A stretch of 64,000 bases of DNA, from positions 16,506,851-16,570,850 of the forward strand of contig NC_092474.1 of NCBI RefSeq assembly GCF_047495875.1. The letters are read 5' to 3'. Both the position numbers and the translations under genes were made by a program. A model generated the notes under the pieces. The model saw only the letters and a list, made by a program, of their open reading frames with translations, did not search any database and was not told the origin of the DNA. Shown here in pieces: positions 49,955-61,729 of this stretch. The DNA comes from Pithys albifrons albifrons (lineage: Eukaryota > Chordata > Aves > Passeriformes > Thamnophilidae). Each line of letters starts with the position of its first letter. The first letter of the stretch is position 1.

Positions 49955-52412
49955 CCTAACAAGAGAAACAGTCGATTCCTGTCAGACAGAAGGCATCAGG
50001 ACACACAATTCTTATGGCTTCGGTAAGTGAATAATATGCATCTGAGAATCGAGGCCTCATCTTTCTTTCTCGGTGAAAAACAACTTTGTACCTTAGGGGA
50101 AGCTCAACTCGCAAAGTGCAACTTTTCGTTGCTAACAAGAGAAACAACTGATTCTTTCAAGACAGAAAGCAAAAGGACACACATTTCTTATGGCTTTGAT
50201 AAGTGAATCATATGCATTTGAGAATGCAGGTCTGGAGCTTTCTTTCTAGGTGAAAACACAGTTGTTACGAACGGGAAGCTCCTATCGCAAAGTGCACCTT
50301 TGCTCTTCTAACACGTGAAACTCTTGATTTCTGACAGACAGGATACATCAGGGCACATATTTCTTATGGTTTTGGAAAGTAAATCATATACATCTAAAAC
50401 TCCAGTGCTGGATCTTGCTTTCACGGTGCAAAGCACTGTTCTTCCTTAGGGGAAGCTCAAGGAGCAAAGGGCAACTTTGCTTTGCTAACAAGTGAAAAGG
50501 TCGATTCCTGTCAGACAGAAGGCATCAGGACACACTATTCTTAAGGCTCTGGCTAGTGAATCACATGCATCAGAGAATCCAGGACTGGAGCTCTCTTTCT
50601 GGATGCAAAGCACAGTTCTTCCTTAGGGGAATCTCAAGGAGCAAAGTGCAACTTTGCTTTGCTAACAAGAGAAACAGTCGATTCCTGTCAGACAGAAGGC
50701 ATCAAGACACACATTTCTTATGGCTCTGGCTAGTGAATCACATGCATCAGAGAATCCAGGACTGGAGCTCTCTTTCTGGATGCAAAGCACAGTTGTTCTT
50801 TAGAAGTTCAGCTCGCAAAGAGTAGCATTATTCTGCTATCAAGTGAAACAGTCGATTCCCGTCAGAAAGAATGTATCAGGACACACATTTCTTATGGCTT
50901 TTGAAAGATTCTCATATGCATCTGAGAATCAAGGACTGGATCTTTCCTTCTCGGTGAAAAACAACCATGTTCCTTAGGGGAAGCTCATCTCGCAAAGTGC
51001 AACTTTTCGTTGCTAACAAGAGAAACAGCTGATTCTTGCAAGACAGAAAGCATCAGGACACACATTTCTTATGGCTTTGATAAGTGAATAATATGCATCT
51101 GAGAATCGAGGACTGGATCTTTCTTTCTCGGTGAAAAACAACTTTGTTCCTTAGGGGAAGCTCAACTCGTAAAGTGCAACTTTTCGTTGCTAACAGAGAA
51201 ACATCTGATTCTTTCAAGACAGAAAGCATAAGGACATACATTTCTTATGGCTTTGATAAGTGAATCATATGCATTCGAGAATGCAGGTCTGGAGCTTTCT
51301 TTCTAGGTGAAAACACAGTTGTTACTTACGGGAAGCTCCTATCGCAAAGTGCACGTTTGCTCTTCTAACACGTGAAACTCTTGATTTCTGACAGACAGGA
51401 GACATCAGGGCACATATTTCTTATGGTTTTGGAAAGTAAATCATATACATCTAAAACTCCAGGGCTGGAGCTTGCTTTCACTGTGCAAAGCACTGTTGTT
51501 CCTTAGGGGAAGCTCAACGAGCAAAGTGCAACTTTGCTTTGCTAACAAGTGAAACGGTCAATTCCTGTCAGACAGAAGGCATCAGGACACACTATTCTTA
51601 TGGCTCTGGCTAGTGTATCACATGCATCAAAGAATCCAGGACTGGAGCTCTCTTTCTGGATGCAAAGCACAGTTGTTCCTTAGCGGAATCTCAACGAGCA
51701 AAGCGTAACTTTGCTTTGCTAACAAGTGAAACAGTCGATTCCTGTCAGACAGGACACACATTTCTTATGGCTTCGGTAAGTGAATAATATGCATCTGAGA
51801 ATCCAGGCCTGGATCTTTCTTTCTCGGTGAAAAACAACTTTTTCCTTAGGGGAATCTCATCTCGCAAAGTGCTACTTTTCGTTGCTCACAAGAGAAACAG
51901 CTGATTCTTGCAAGATAGAAAGCATCAGGACACACATTTCTTATGGCTTTGGTAAGTGAATAATATTCATCTGAGAATCGAGGACTGGATCTTTCTTTCT
52001 CGGTGAAAAACAACTTTGTTCCTTAGGGGAAGCTCAACTCGTAAAGTGCAACTTTTCGTTGCTAACAGAGAAACATCTGATTCTTTCAAGACAGAAAGCA
52101 TAAGGACACACATTTCTTATGGCTTTGATAAGTGAATCATATGCATTCGAGAATGCAGGTCTGGAGCTTTCTTTCTAGGTGAAAACACAGTTGTTGCTTA
52201 CGGGAAGCTCCTATCGCAAAGTGCACTTTTGCTGTTCTAACACGTGAAACTCTTGATTTCTGACAGACAGGAGACATCAGGGCACATATTTCTTATGGTT
52301 TTGGAAAGTAAATCATATACATCTAAAACTCCAGGGCGGGAGCTTGCTTTCACGTTGCAAAGCACAGTTGTTCCTTAGGGGAAGCTCATCTCGCAAAGTG
52401 CAACTTTGCTTT
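49955..52412 (+). repeat. Satellite B 14-mer HOR, copy 1 (2,458 bp)
   Basis: First full copy of a 14-monomer unit; 2,458/14 is 175.6 bp. Counting the TTCTTATGG-type anchors in the equivalent copy 2 gives starts at 52,466, 52,641, 52,816, 52,993, 53,171, 53,345, 53,522, 53,698, 53,873, 54,050, 54,217, 54,392, 54,568 and 54,744. Two marker deletions define the unit: CTTTAGAAGTTCAG near 50,800, and GTCAGACAGGACACAC near 51,743, which lost about 13 bp. Confidence 0.95.
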
Positions 52413-54870
52413 GCTAACAAGAGAAACAGTCGATTCCTGTCAGACAGAAGGCATCAGGACACACAATTCTTATGGCTTCGGTAAGTGAATAATATGCATC
52501 TGAGAATCGAGGCCTCATCTTTCTTTCTCGGTGAAAAACAACTTTGTACCTTAGGGGAAGCTCAACTCGCAAAGTGCAACTTTTCGTTGCTAACAAGAGA
52601 AACAACTGATTCTTTCAAGACAGAAAGCAAAAGGACACACATTTCTTATGGCTTTGATAAGTGAATCATATGCATTTGAGAATGCAGGTCTGGAGCTTTC
52701 TTTCTAGGTGAAAACACAGTTGTTACGAACGGGAAGCTCCTATCGCAAAGTGCACCTTTGCTCTTCTAACACGTGAAACTCTTGATTTCTGACAGACAGG
52801 ATACATCAGGGCACATATTTCTTATGGTTTTGGAAAGTAAATCATATACATCTAAAACTCCAGTGCTGGATCTTGCTTTCACGGTGCAAAGCACTGTTCT
52901 TCCTTAGGGGAAGCTCAAGGAGCAAAGGGCAACTTTGCTTTGCTAACAAGTGAAAAGGTCGATTCCTGTCAGACAGAAGGCATCAGGACACACTATTCTT
53001 AAGGCTCTGGCTAGTGAATCACATGCATCAGAGAATCCAGGACTGGAGCTCTCTTTCTGGATGCAAAGCACAGTTCTTCCTTAGGGGAATCTCAAGGAGC
53101 AAAGTGCAACTTTGCTTTGCTAACAAGAGAAACAGTCGATTCCTGTCAGACAGAAGGCATCAAGACACACATTTCTTATGGCTCTGGCTAGTGAATCACA
53201 TGCATCAGAGAATCCAGGACTGGAGCTCTCTTTCTGGATGCAAAGCACAGTTGTTCTTTAGAAGTTCAGCTCGCAAAGAGTAGCATTATTCTGCTATCAA
53301 GTGAAACAGTCGATTCCCGTCAGAAAGAATGTATCAGGACACACATTTCTTATGGCTTTTGAAAGATTCTCATATGCATCTGAGAATCAAGGACTGGATC
53401 TTTCCTTCTCGGTGAAAAACAACCATGTTCCTTAGGGGAAGCTCATCTCGCAAAGTGCAACTTTTCGTTGCTAACAAGAGAAACAGCTGATTCTTGCAAG
53501 ACAGAAAGCATCAGGACACACATTTCTTATGGCTTTGATAAGTGAATAATATGCATCTGAGAATCGAGGACTGGATCTTTCTTTCTCGGTGAAAAACAAC
53601 TTTGTTCCTTAGGGGAAGCTCAACTCGTAAAGTGCAACTTTTCGTTGCTAACAGAGAAACATCTGATTCTTTCAAGACAGAAAGCATAAGGACATACATT
53701 TCTTATGGCTTTGATAAGTGAATCATATGCATTCGAGAATGCAGGTCTGGAGCTTTCTTTCTAGGTGAAAACACAGTTGTTACTTACGGGAAGCTCCTAT
53801 CGCAAAGTGCACGTTTGCTCTTCTAACACGTGAAACTCTTGATTTCTGACAGACAGGAGACATCAGGGCACATATTTCTTATGGTTTTGGAAAGTAAATC
53901 ATATACATCTAAAACTCCAGGGCTGGAGCTTGCTTTCACTGTGCAAAGCACTGTTGTTCCTTAGGGGAAGCTCAACGAGCAAAGTGCAACTTTGCTTTGC
54001 TAACAAGTGAAACGGTCAATTCCTGTCAGACAGAAGGCATCAGGACACACTATTCTTATGGCTCTGGCTAGTGTATCACATGCATCAAAGAATCCAGGAC
54101 TGGAGCTCTCTTTCTGGATGCAAAGCACAGTTGTTCCTTAGCGGAATCTCAACGAGCAAAGCGTAACTTTGCTTTGCTAACAAGTGAAACAGTCGATTCC
54201 TGTCAGACAGGACACACATTTCTTATGGCTTCGGTAAGTGAATAATATGCATCTGAGAATCCAGGCCTGGATCTTTCTTTCTCGGTGAAAAACAACTTTT
54301 TCCTTAGGGGAATCTCATCTCGCAAAGTGCTACTTTTCGTTGCTCACAAGAGAAACAGCTGATTCTTGCAAGATAGAAAGCATCAGGACACACATTTCTT
54401 ATGGCTTTGGTAAGTGAATAATATTCATCTGAGAATCGAGGACTGGATCTTTCTTTCTCGGTGAAAAACAACTTTGTTCCTTAGGGGAAGCTCAACTCGT
54501 AAAGTGCAACTTTTCGTTGCTAACAGAGAAACATCTGATTCTTTCAAGACAGAAAGCATAAGGACACACATTTCTTATGGCTTTGATAAGTGAATCATAT
54601 GCATTCGAGAATGCAGGTCTGGAGCTTTCTTTCTAGGTGAAAACACAGTTGTTGCTTACGGGAAGCTCCTATCGCAAAGTGCACTTTTGCTGTTCTAACA
54701 CGTGAAACTCTTGATTTCTGACAGACAGGAGACATCAGGGCACATATTTCTTATGGTTTTGGAAAGTAAATCATATACATCTAAAACTCCAGGGCGGGAG
54801 CTTGCTTTCACGTTGCAAAGCACAGTTGTTCCTTAGGGGAAGCTCATCTCGCAAAGTGCAACTTTGCTTT
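52413..54870 (+). repeat. Satellite B 14-mer HOR, copy 2
   Basis: Near-identical to copy 1 at an offset of 2,458 bp, including both marker deletions (near 53,258 and 54,201). The order of all 14 monomer types is unchanged. I noticed almost no base differences from copy 1 on reading. Confidence 0.95.
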
Positions 54871-57328
54871 GCTAACAAGAGAAACAGTCGATTCCTGTCA
54901 GACAGAAGGCATCAGGACACACAATTCTTATGGCTTCGGTAAGTGAATAATATGCATCTGAGAATCGAGGCCTCATCTTTCTTTCTCGGTGAAAAACAAC
55001 TTTGTACCTTAGGGGAAGCTCAACTCGCAAAGTGCAACTTTTCGTTGCTAACAAGAGAAACAACTGATTCTTTCAAGACAGAAAGCAAAAGGACACACAT
55101 TTCTTATGGCTTTGATAAGTGAATCATATGCATTTGAGAATGCATGTCTGGAGCTTTCTTTCTAGGTGAAAACACAGTTGTTACGAACGGGAAGCTCCTA
55201 TCGCAAAGTGCACCTTTGCTCTTCTAACACGTGAAACTCTTGATTTCTGACAGACAGGATACATCAGGGCACATATTTCTTATGGTTTTGGAAAGTAAAT
55301 CATATACATCTAAAACTCCAGTGCTGGATCTTGCTTTCACGGTGCAAAGCACTGTTCTTCCTTAGGGGAAGCTCAAGGAGCAAAGGGCAACTTTGCTTTG
55401 CTAACAAGTGAAAAGGTCGATTCCTGTCAGACAGAAGGCATCAGGACACACTATTCTTAAGGCTCTGGCTAGTGAATCACATGCATCAGAGAATCCAGGA
55501 CTGGAGCTCTCTTTCTGGATGCAAAGCACAGTTCTTCCTTAGGGGAATCTCAAGGAGCAAAGTGCAACTTTGCTTTGCTAACAAGAGAAACAGTCGATTC
55601 CTGTCAGACAGAAGGCATCAAGACACACATTTCTTATGGCTCTGGCTAGTGAATCACATGCATCAGAGAATCCAGGACTGGAGCTCTCTTTCTGGATGCA
55701 AAGCACAGTTGTTCTTTAGAAGTTCAGCTCGCAAAGAGTAGCATTATTCTGCTATCAAGTGAAACAGTCGATTCCCGTCAGAAAGAATGTATCAGGACAC
55801 ACATTTCTTATGGCTTTTGAAAGATTCTCATATGCATCTGAGAATCAAGGACTGGATCTTTCCTTCTCGGTGAAAAACAACCATGTTCCTTAGGGGAAGC
55901 TCATCTCGCAAAGTGCAACTTTTCGTTGCTAACAAGAGAAACAGCTGATTCTTGCAAGACAGAAAGCATCAGGACACACATTTCTTATGGCTTTGATAAG
56001 TGAATAATATGCATCTGAGAATCGAGGACTGGATCTTTCTTTCTCGGTGAAAAACAACTTTGTTCCTTAGGGGAAGCTCAACTCGTAAAGTGCAACTTTT
56101 CGTTGCTAACAGAGAAACATCTGATTCTTTCAAGACAGAAAGCATAAGGACATACATTTCTTATGGCTTTGATAAGTGAATCATATGCATTCGAGAATGC
56201 AGGTCTGGAGCTTTCTTTCTAGGTGAAAACACAGTTGTTACTTACGGGAAGCTCCTATCGCAAAGTGCACGTTTGCTCTTCTAACACGTGAAACTCTTGA
56301 TTTCTGACAGACAGGAGACATCAGGGCACATATTTCTTATGGTTTTGGAAAGTAAATCATATACATCTAAAACTCCAGGGCTGGAGCTTGCTTTCACTGT
56401 GCAAAGCACTGTTGTTCCGTAGGGGAAGCTCAACGAGCAAAGTGCAACTTTGCTTTGCTAACAAGTGAAACGGTCAATTCCTGTCAGACAGAAGGCATCA
56501 GGACACACTATTCTTATGGCTCTGGCTAGTGTATCACATGCATCAAAGAATCCAGGACTGGAGCTCTCTTTCTGGATGCAAAGCACAGTTGTTCCTTAGC
56601 GGAATCTCAACGAGCAAAGCGTAACTTTGCTTTGCTAACAAGTGAAACAGTCGATTCCTGTCAGACAGGACACACATTTCTTATGGCTTCGGTAAGTGAA
56701 TAATATGCATCTGAGAATCCAGGCCTGGATCTTTCTTTCTCGGTGAAAAACAACTTTTTCCTTAGGGGAATCTCATCTCGCAAAGTGCTACTTTTCGTTG
56801 CTAACAAGAGAAACAGCTGATTCTTGCAAGATAGAAAGCATCAGGACACACATTTCTTATGGCTTTGGTAAGTGAATAATATTCATCTGAGAATCGAGGA
56901 CTGGATCTTTCTTTCTCGGTGAAAAACAACTTTGTTCCTTAGGGGAAGCTCAACTCGTAAAGTGCAACTTTTCGTTGCTAACAGAGAAACATCTGATTCT
57001 TTCAAGACAGAAAGCATAAGGACACACATTTCTTATGGCTTTGATAAGTGAATCATATGCATTCGAGAATGCAGGTCAGGAGCTTTCTTTCTAGGTGAAA
57101 ACACAGTTGTTGCTTACGGGAAGCTCCTATCGCAAAGTGCACTTTTGCTGTTCTAACACATGAAACTCTTGATTTCTGACAGACAGGAGACATCAGGGCA
57201 CATATTTCTTATGGTTTTGGAAAGTAAATCATATACATCTAAAACTCCAGGGCGGGAGCTTGCTTTCACGTTGCAAAGCACAGTTGTTCCTTAGGCGAAG
57301 CTCATCTCGCAAAGTGCAACTTTGCTTT
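54871..57328 (+). repeat. Satellite B 14-mer HOR, copy 3
   Basis: Third full copy. Private or shared differences include GAATGCATGTCTGG at 55,138 (GCAGGTCTGG in copies 1 and 2) and GTTCCGTAGGGG at 56,413. GCTAACAAGAG at 56,800 replaces GCTCACAAGAG. Copy 3 and the partial copy 4 share GCATGTCTGG, so they are closest relatives. Confidence 0.95.
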
Positions 57329-58100
57329 GCTAACAAGAGAAACAGTCGATTCCTGTCAGACAGAAGGCATCAGGACACACAATTCTTATGGCTTCGGTAA
57401 GTGAATAATATGCATCTGAGAATCGAGGCCTCATCTTTCTTTCTCGGTGAAAAACAACTTTGTACCTTAGGGGAAGCTCAACTCGCAAAGTGCAACTTTT
57501 CGTTGCTAACAAGAGAAACAACTGATTCTTTCAAGACAGAAAGCAAAAGGACACACATTTCTTATGGCTTTGATAAGTGAATCATATGCATTTGAGAATG
57601 CATGTCTGGAGCTTTCTTTCTAGGTGAAAACACAGTTGTTACGAACGGGAAGCTCCTATCGCCAAGTGCACCTTTGCTCTTCTAACACGTGAAACTCTTG
57701 ATTTCTGACAGACAGGAGACATCAGGGCACATATTTCTTATGGTTTTGGAAAGTAAATCATATACATCTAAAACTCCAGTGCTGGATCTTGCTTTCAGGG
57801 TGCAAAGCACTGTTCTTCCTTAGGGGAAGCTCAAGGAGCAAAGGGCAACTTTGCTTTGCTAACAAGTGAAAAGGTCGATTCCTGTCAGACAGAAGGCATC
57901 AGGACACACTATTCTTAAGGCTCTGGCTAGTGAATCACATGCATCAGAGGATCCAGGACTGGAGCTCTCTTTCTGGATGCAAAGCACAGTTGTTCTTTAG
58001 GAGAAGTTCAGCTCGCAAAGAGTAGCATTATTCTGCTATCAAGTGAAACAGTCGATTCCCGTCAGAAAGAATGTATCAGGACACACATTTCTTATGGCTT
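57329..58100 (+). repeat. Satellite B 14-mer HOR, truncated copy 4
   Basis: It matches the HOR through the fourth monomer. It then skips one monomer and joins GGATGCAAAGCACAGTTGTTCTTTAGGAGAAG at about 57,985 to the sixth. The sequence has the intact TTTAGGAGAAG, not the 5-bp-deleted TTTAGAAG of copies 1-3, matching 48,318 in the left flank. Homology to the HOR stops near 58,100, where GTAAGTGAATAAT replaces GAAAGATTCTCAT. Confidence 0.85.
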
Positions 58101-60100
58101 TTGTAAGTGAATAATATGCATCTGAGAATCCAGGCCTGGATCTTTCTTTCTCGGTGAAAAACAACTTTTTCCTTAGGGGAAGCTCATCTCGCAAAGTGCA
58201 ACTTTTCGTTGCTAACAAGAGAAACAGCTGACTCTTTCAAGACAGAAAGCATAAGGACACATATTTCTTATGGCTTTGATAAGTGAATCAAATGCATTCG
58301 AGAATGCAGGTCTGGAGCTTTCTTTCTTGGTGAAAACACAGTTGTTGCTTACGGGAAGCTCCTATTGCAAAGTGCACCTTTGCTCTTCTAACACGTGAAA
58401 CTCTTGATTTCTGACAGACAGGAGACATCAGGGCACATATTTCTTATGGTTTTGGAAAGTAAATCATATACATCTAAAACTCCAGGGCTGGAGCTTGATT
58501 TCACGTTGCAAAGCACAGTTGTTCCTTAGGGGAAGCTCATCTCGCAAAGTGCAACTTTGCTTTGCTAACAAGAGAAACAGTCGATTCCTGTCAGACAGAA
58601 GGCATCAGGACATACATTTCTTATGGCTTCGGTAAGTGAATAATATTCATCTGAGAATCCAGGCCTGGATCTTTCTGTCTCGGTGAAAAACAACGTTGTT
58701 CCTTAGGGGAAGCTCATCTCGCAAAGTGCAACTTTTCGTTGCTAACAAGAGAAACAGCTGATTCTTGCGAGACAGAAGGCATAAGGACACACATTTCTTA
58801 TGGCTTTGGTAAGTGAATAATATGCATCTGAGAATCCAGGACTGGATCTTTCTTTCTCGGTGGAAAACAACGTTGTTCCTTAGGGGAAGCTCATCTCGCA
58901 AAGTGCAACTTTTCGTTGCTAACAAGAGAAACAGGTGATTCTTGCAAGACAGAAAGCAAAAGGACACACATTTCTTATGGCTTTGGTAATTGAATCATAT
59001 GCATTCGAGAATGCAGGTCTGGAGCTTTCTTTCTTTGTGAAAACACAGTTGTTACTTACGGGAAGCTCCTATCGCAAAGTGCGCCTTTGCTCTTCTAACA
59101 CGTGAAACTCTTGATTTCTGACAGACAGGAGACATCAGGGCACATATTTCTTATGGTTTTGGAAAGTAAATCATATACATCTAAAACTCCAGGGCTGGAG
59201 CTTGCTTTCGCTGTGCAAAGCACTGTTGTTCATTAGGCGAATCTCAACGAGCCAAGTGCAACTTTGCTTTGCTAATAAGTGAAACAGTCGATTCCTGTCA
59301 GACAGAAGGCATCAGGACACAGTATTCTTAGGGTTCTGGCTAATGAATCACATGCATCAGAGAATCCAGGATTGGAGCCCTCTTTCTGGTTGCAAAGCAC
59401 TGGTGTTCCTTAGGGGAAGTTCAGCTCGCAAAGAGTAGCATTATCCTGCTATCAAGTGAAACAGTCGATTCCCGTCAGAAAGAAGGCATCAGGACACACA
59501 TTTCTCATGGCGTTTGAAAGATTCCCATATGCATCTGAGAATCCAGGACTGGATCTTTCTTTCTCGGTGAAAAACAACCTTGTTCCTTAAGGGAAGCTCG
59601 TGTCGCAAAGTGCAACTTTTCGTTGCTAACAAGAAAAACAGCTGATTCTTGCAAGACAGAAAGCATCAGGACACACATTTCTTATGGCTCTGGCTAGTGA
59701 ATCACATGCATCAGAGAATCCAGGACTGGAGCTCACTTTCCGCACGCAAAGAACAGTTGTTCCTTAGGGGAATCTCAAGGAGCAAAGTGCAACTTTGCTT
59801 TGCTAACAAGAGAAACAGTCGATTCCTGTCAGACAGAAGGCATCAGGACACACATTTCTTATGGCTTTGGAAAGTGAATAATATGCATCTGAGAATCCAA
59901 GCCTGGATCATTCTGTCTCAGGAAAAACAACTTTGTTCCTTAGTGGAAGCTCATCTCGCAAAGCGCAACTTTTCGTTGCTGACAAGAGAAACAGCTGATT
60001 CTTGCGAGACAGAAGGCATAAGGACACACATTTCTTATGGCTTTGGTAAGTGAATAATATGCATCTGAGAATCCAGGCCTGGATCTTTCTTTCTCCGTGA
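58101..60100 (+). repeat. Satellite B, non-HOR right flank
   Basis: About 11 monomers that again show the type order GCATTCGAGAATGC, ACATCTAAAACTCC, CTCTGGCTAGTGAATC-like (58,980, 59,155, 59,335). CATTAGGCGAATCTC at 59,230 parallels CATTAGGCGAAGCTC at 49,562 in the left flank. The flanks therefore share monomer types that are absent from the HOR itself. Confidence 0.8.
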
Positions 60101-61348
60101 AAATCACAGTGGTTCCTTAGAGGAGCTCATCTCGTAAAGTGCAACTAACTCTCCCGTGATCTGCTAAAGTGTGACACGGTTGATTCGTGCCAGACAGAAG
60201 GCTGCAAGATACTTCTTTTTTATGGATTTGGAAAGAGAATTATATGCATCAGAGAATCCAGGCCTGGAGCTTTCTTTCTCCGTGAAAGAAACAGTTGTTA
60301 CTTATGGGAATGTACTCTCGCAAAGTGCAGCGAAGAGTCCCATCTGTGCTAACAAGTGAAACAGCTGATTCTTGCCGTTACGAATTTGTTATGGCTTTGG
60401 AAAGTGAATCACATGCATCAGAGAATCCAGGCCTGGATCTTTCTTTCTCGGTGAGAAACAGACTTGTTCTTTATGGGAAGCTCATCTTCCAAAATGCAAC
60501 TAACAGTGCCATGCTCTGCTAACAAGTGGAAACTTGATTCCTGCCAGAGAGAATACATTAGGGCACTCATTTCTAACGGCTTTTGAAAGTGAATCATATG
60601 CATCAGATAATCCATGCCTGGAGCTTTCTTACTCTGGGAAAAGCACCGTTGCTCCTTATAGGAAGTTCATCTCGAACAGTGCTGTTAACAGTTCCATGCT
60701 CTGCTAAATTTGAAAGAGTTTATTCCTGCCAGACAGAAGGCATCAGGACCGACATTTCTTCTGGATTGGAAAGTGAATCATATGCATCTAACAATCCAGA
60801 GCTAGAGCTTGCTTTCTCGGTGAAAATCACACTGGTTCCTTAGAGAAGCTCATCTCGCAAAGTGCAACCAAGAGTGCCATGATCTGCTACAATGTGACAT
60901 AGTTGATTCCTGCCAGAGAGAAGGCATTGGGATACACATTTCTTAAGGCTTTGGAAAGCGAATAATATGCATCAGAGAATATCGGAATGGAGCTTTCTTT
61001 TTTTGTTAAAAGCACACTTGTTCGTTAGAGGAAGATCATCTCGCAAAATGCAGTTTACAGTCCCATGCTGTGCCAAAAGTGAAAGTATTGATTCCTGTCA
61101 GAGAGAAGGCATCAGCAATCACATTTGTTATGGCTTTGGAAAAATGAATCATATGCATCTGAGAATCCAGGCCTGGAGTATTCTTTTTTGTGGAAAAAGC
61201 ACAGTTGTTCCTTTTGAGAAGTTCATCTCTCAAAGTGCAAGTAATAGTCCCATGATCTACTAAAATGTGACACAGTTGATTCCTGCCAGAGAGAAGGCAT
61301 GAGGACACATATTTCTTATGGCTTTGGAACGTGAATCATATGCATCAG
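60101..61348 (+). repeat. Satellite B' subfamily (~186-bp monomers)
   Basis: Anchors at about 60,034, 60,220, 60,389, 60,572, 60,754, 60,940, 61,127 and 61,315 give steps of mostly 182-188 bp, longer than the 176 of the main array. Some of the extra length comes from AGTGCCATGCTCTGCTAA-type segments that replace the shorter TTTGCTTTGCTAAC. Monomers are strongly divergent from one another. This looks like an older edge of the B array next to the telomeric tract. Confidence 0.85.
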
Positions 61349-61622
61349 GCTCTCAGGTGCCAATGATAGGGTCCCATTAACCTTAGAAAAGGAAAAATTA
61401 CTTTCTCTCCTGCTCGTTTTCCCTGGCAGAAATCTTGGCCCATCTGCAATTCCGGGATGGAAAAAGGCCCTTACATGCCTAAAACGATTGAGGTTTGCAT
61501 CAAGATGAAAGTTCAGATCTTTCTGGTCACAGGTGCCAATGATGGGGCCCAATTAACACTACAAAAGGAGCAATCCTTTTGTATCTTGGCACCTTTTCCC
61601 TGAGAGAAATCTTTGTCCATCT
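61349..61622 (-). repeat. Satellite A fragment embedded in satellite B'
   Basis: The text changes from TATGCATCAG (B) to GCTCTCAGGTGCCAATGATA (reverse A). It runs about 1.45 divergent A monomers, including CCATTAACCTTAGAAAAGG and a second GGTGCCAATGATGGGGCCC, and returns to B near 61,623. It lies in the same orientation as the reverse A arm. The B monomer resumes at CAGACCTGGAGC, so only about ten bases of B were lost at the site. The A copies here are very divergent, so the event is old. Confidence 0.9.
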
Positions 61623-61729
61623 TCATTTCAGACCTGGAGCTTTCTTTCTCCGTGAAAAACACAGTTCTTCATTAGGGGAAGCTCACCTAGCAAAGTGCAA
61701 CTTTGCTCTGCTACCAAGTGAAACATTCA
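61623..61729 (+). repeat. Terminal partial satellite B' monomer
   Basis: CAGACCTGGAGCTTTC, CTCCGTGAAAAACACAG, CATTAGGGGAAGCTCACC and GCTACCAAGTGAAAC identify the remainder of the B monomer interrupted by the A fragment. It stops at ACATTCAG, where the repeat ends. Confidence 0.88.

Larger units (their letters stand above)
47518..61348 (+). repeat. Satellite B array (~176-bp monomer)
   Basis: This is a head-to-tail array unrelated to A. The anchor CTTATGGCTTTG recurs at 48,774 and 48,951 (177 bp) and at about 175-178-bp steps through most of the array, giving about 78 monomers. Landmarks are ATATGCATCTGAGAATCC (with an NsiI site in most units), CTTTCTCGGTGAAAA, TTCCTTAGGGGAAGCTC, CGCAAAGTGCAAC and TTGCTAACAAG. 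The array is more AT-rich than A. I do not recognise the family. Short frames of 60-134 codons are chance openings and repeat with the HOR. Confidence 0.96.

Noticed and set aside
49956..57521. Repeated small frames (63, 89 and 62 codons) at 2,458-bp spacing
   Set aside because: They are chance openings in satellite B copied with the HOR; they have no family resemblance and no coding signals.
47518..61348. Satellite B as primate alpha satellite because of the ~171-176 bp length and CENP-B-like motif
   Set aside because: The monomer does not read as alpha satellite, the period is ~176 bp, and the box lacks essential bases.
47518..61348. Common origin of satellites A and B (both contain GACAGAAAGC and AAAGTGC-type words)
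   Set aside because: The shared words are short and not in a consistent order; no extended alignment was seen.
61345..61632. Transposition of the A fragment with target-site duplication (TCAG on both sides)
   Set aside because: A 3-4 bp match is too short, the fragment has no terminal structure of a mobile element, and bases of B appear lost rather than duplicated.
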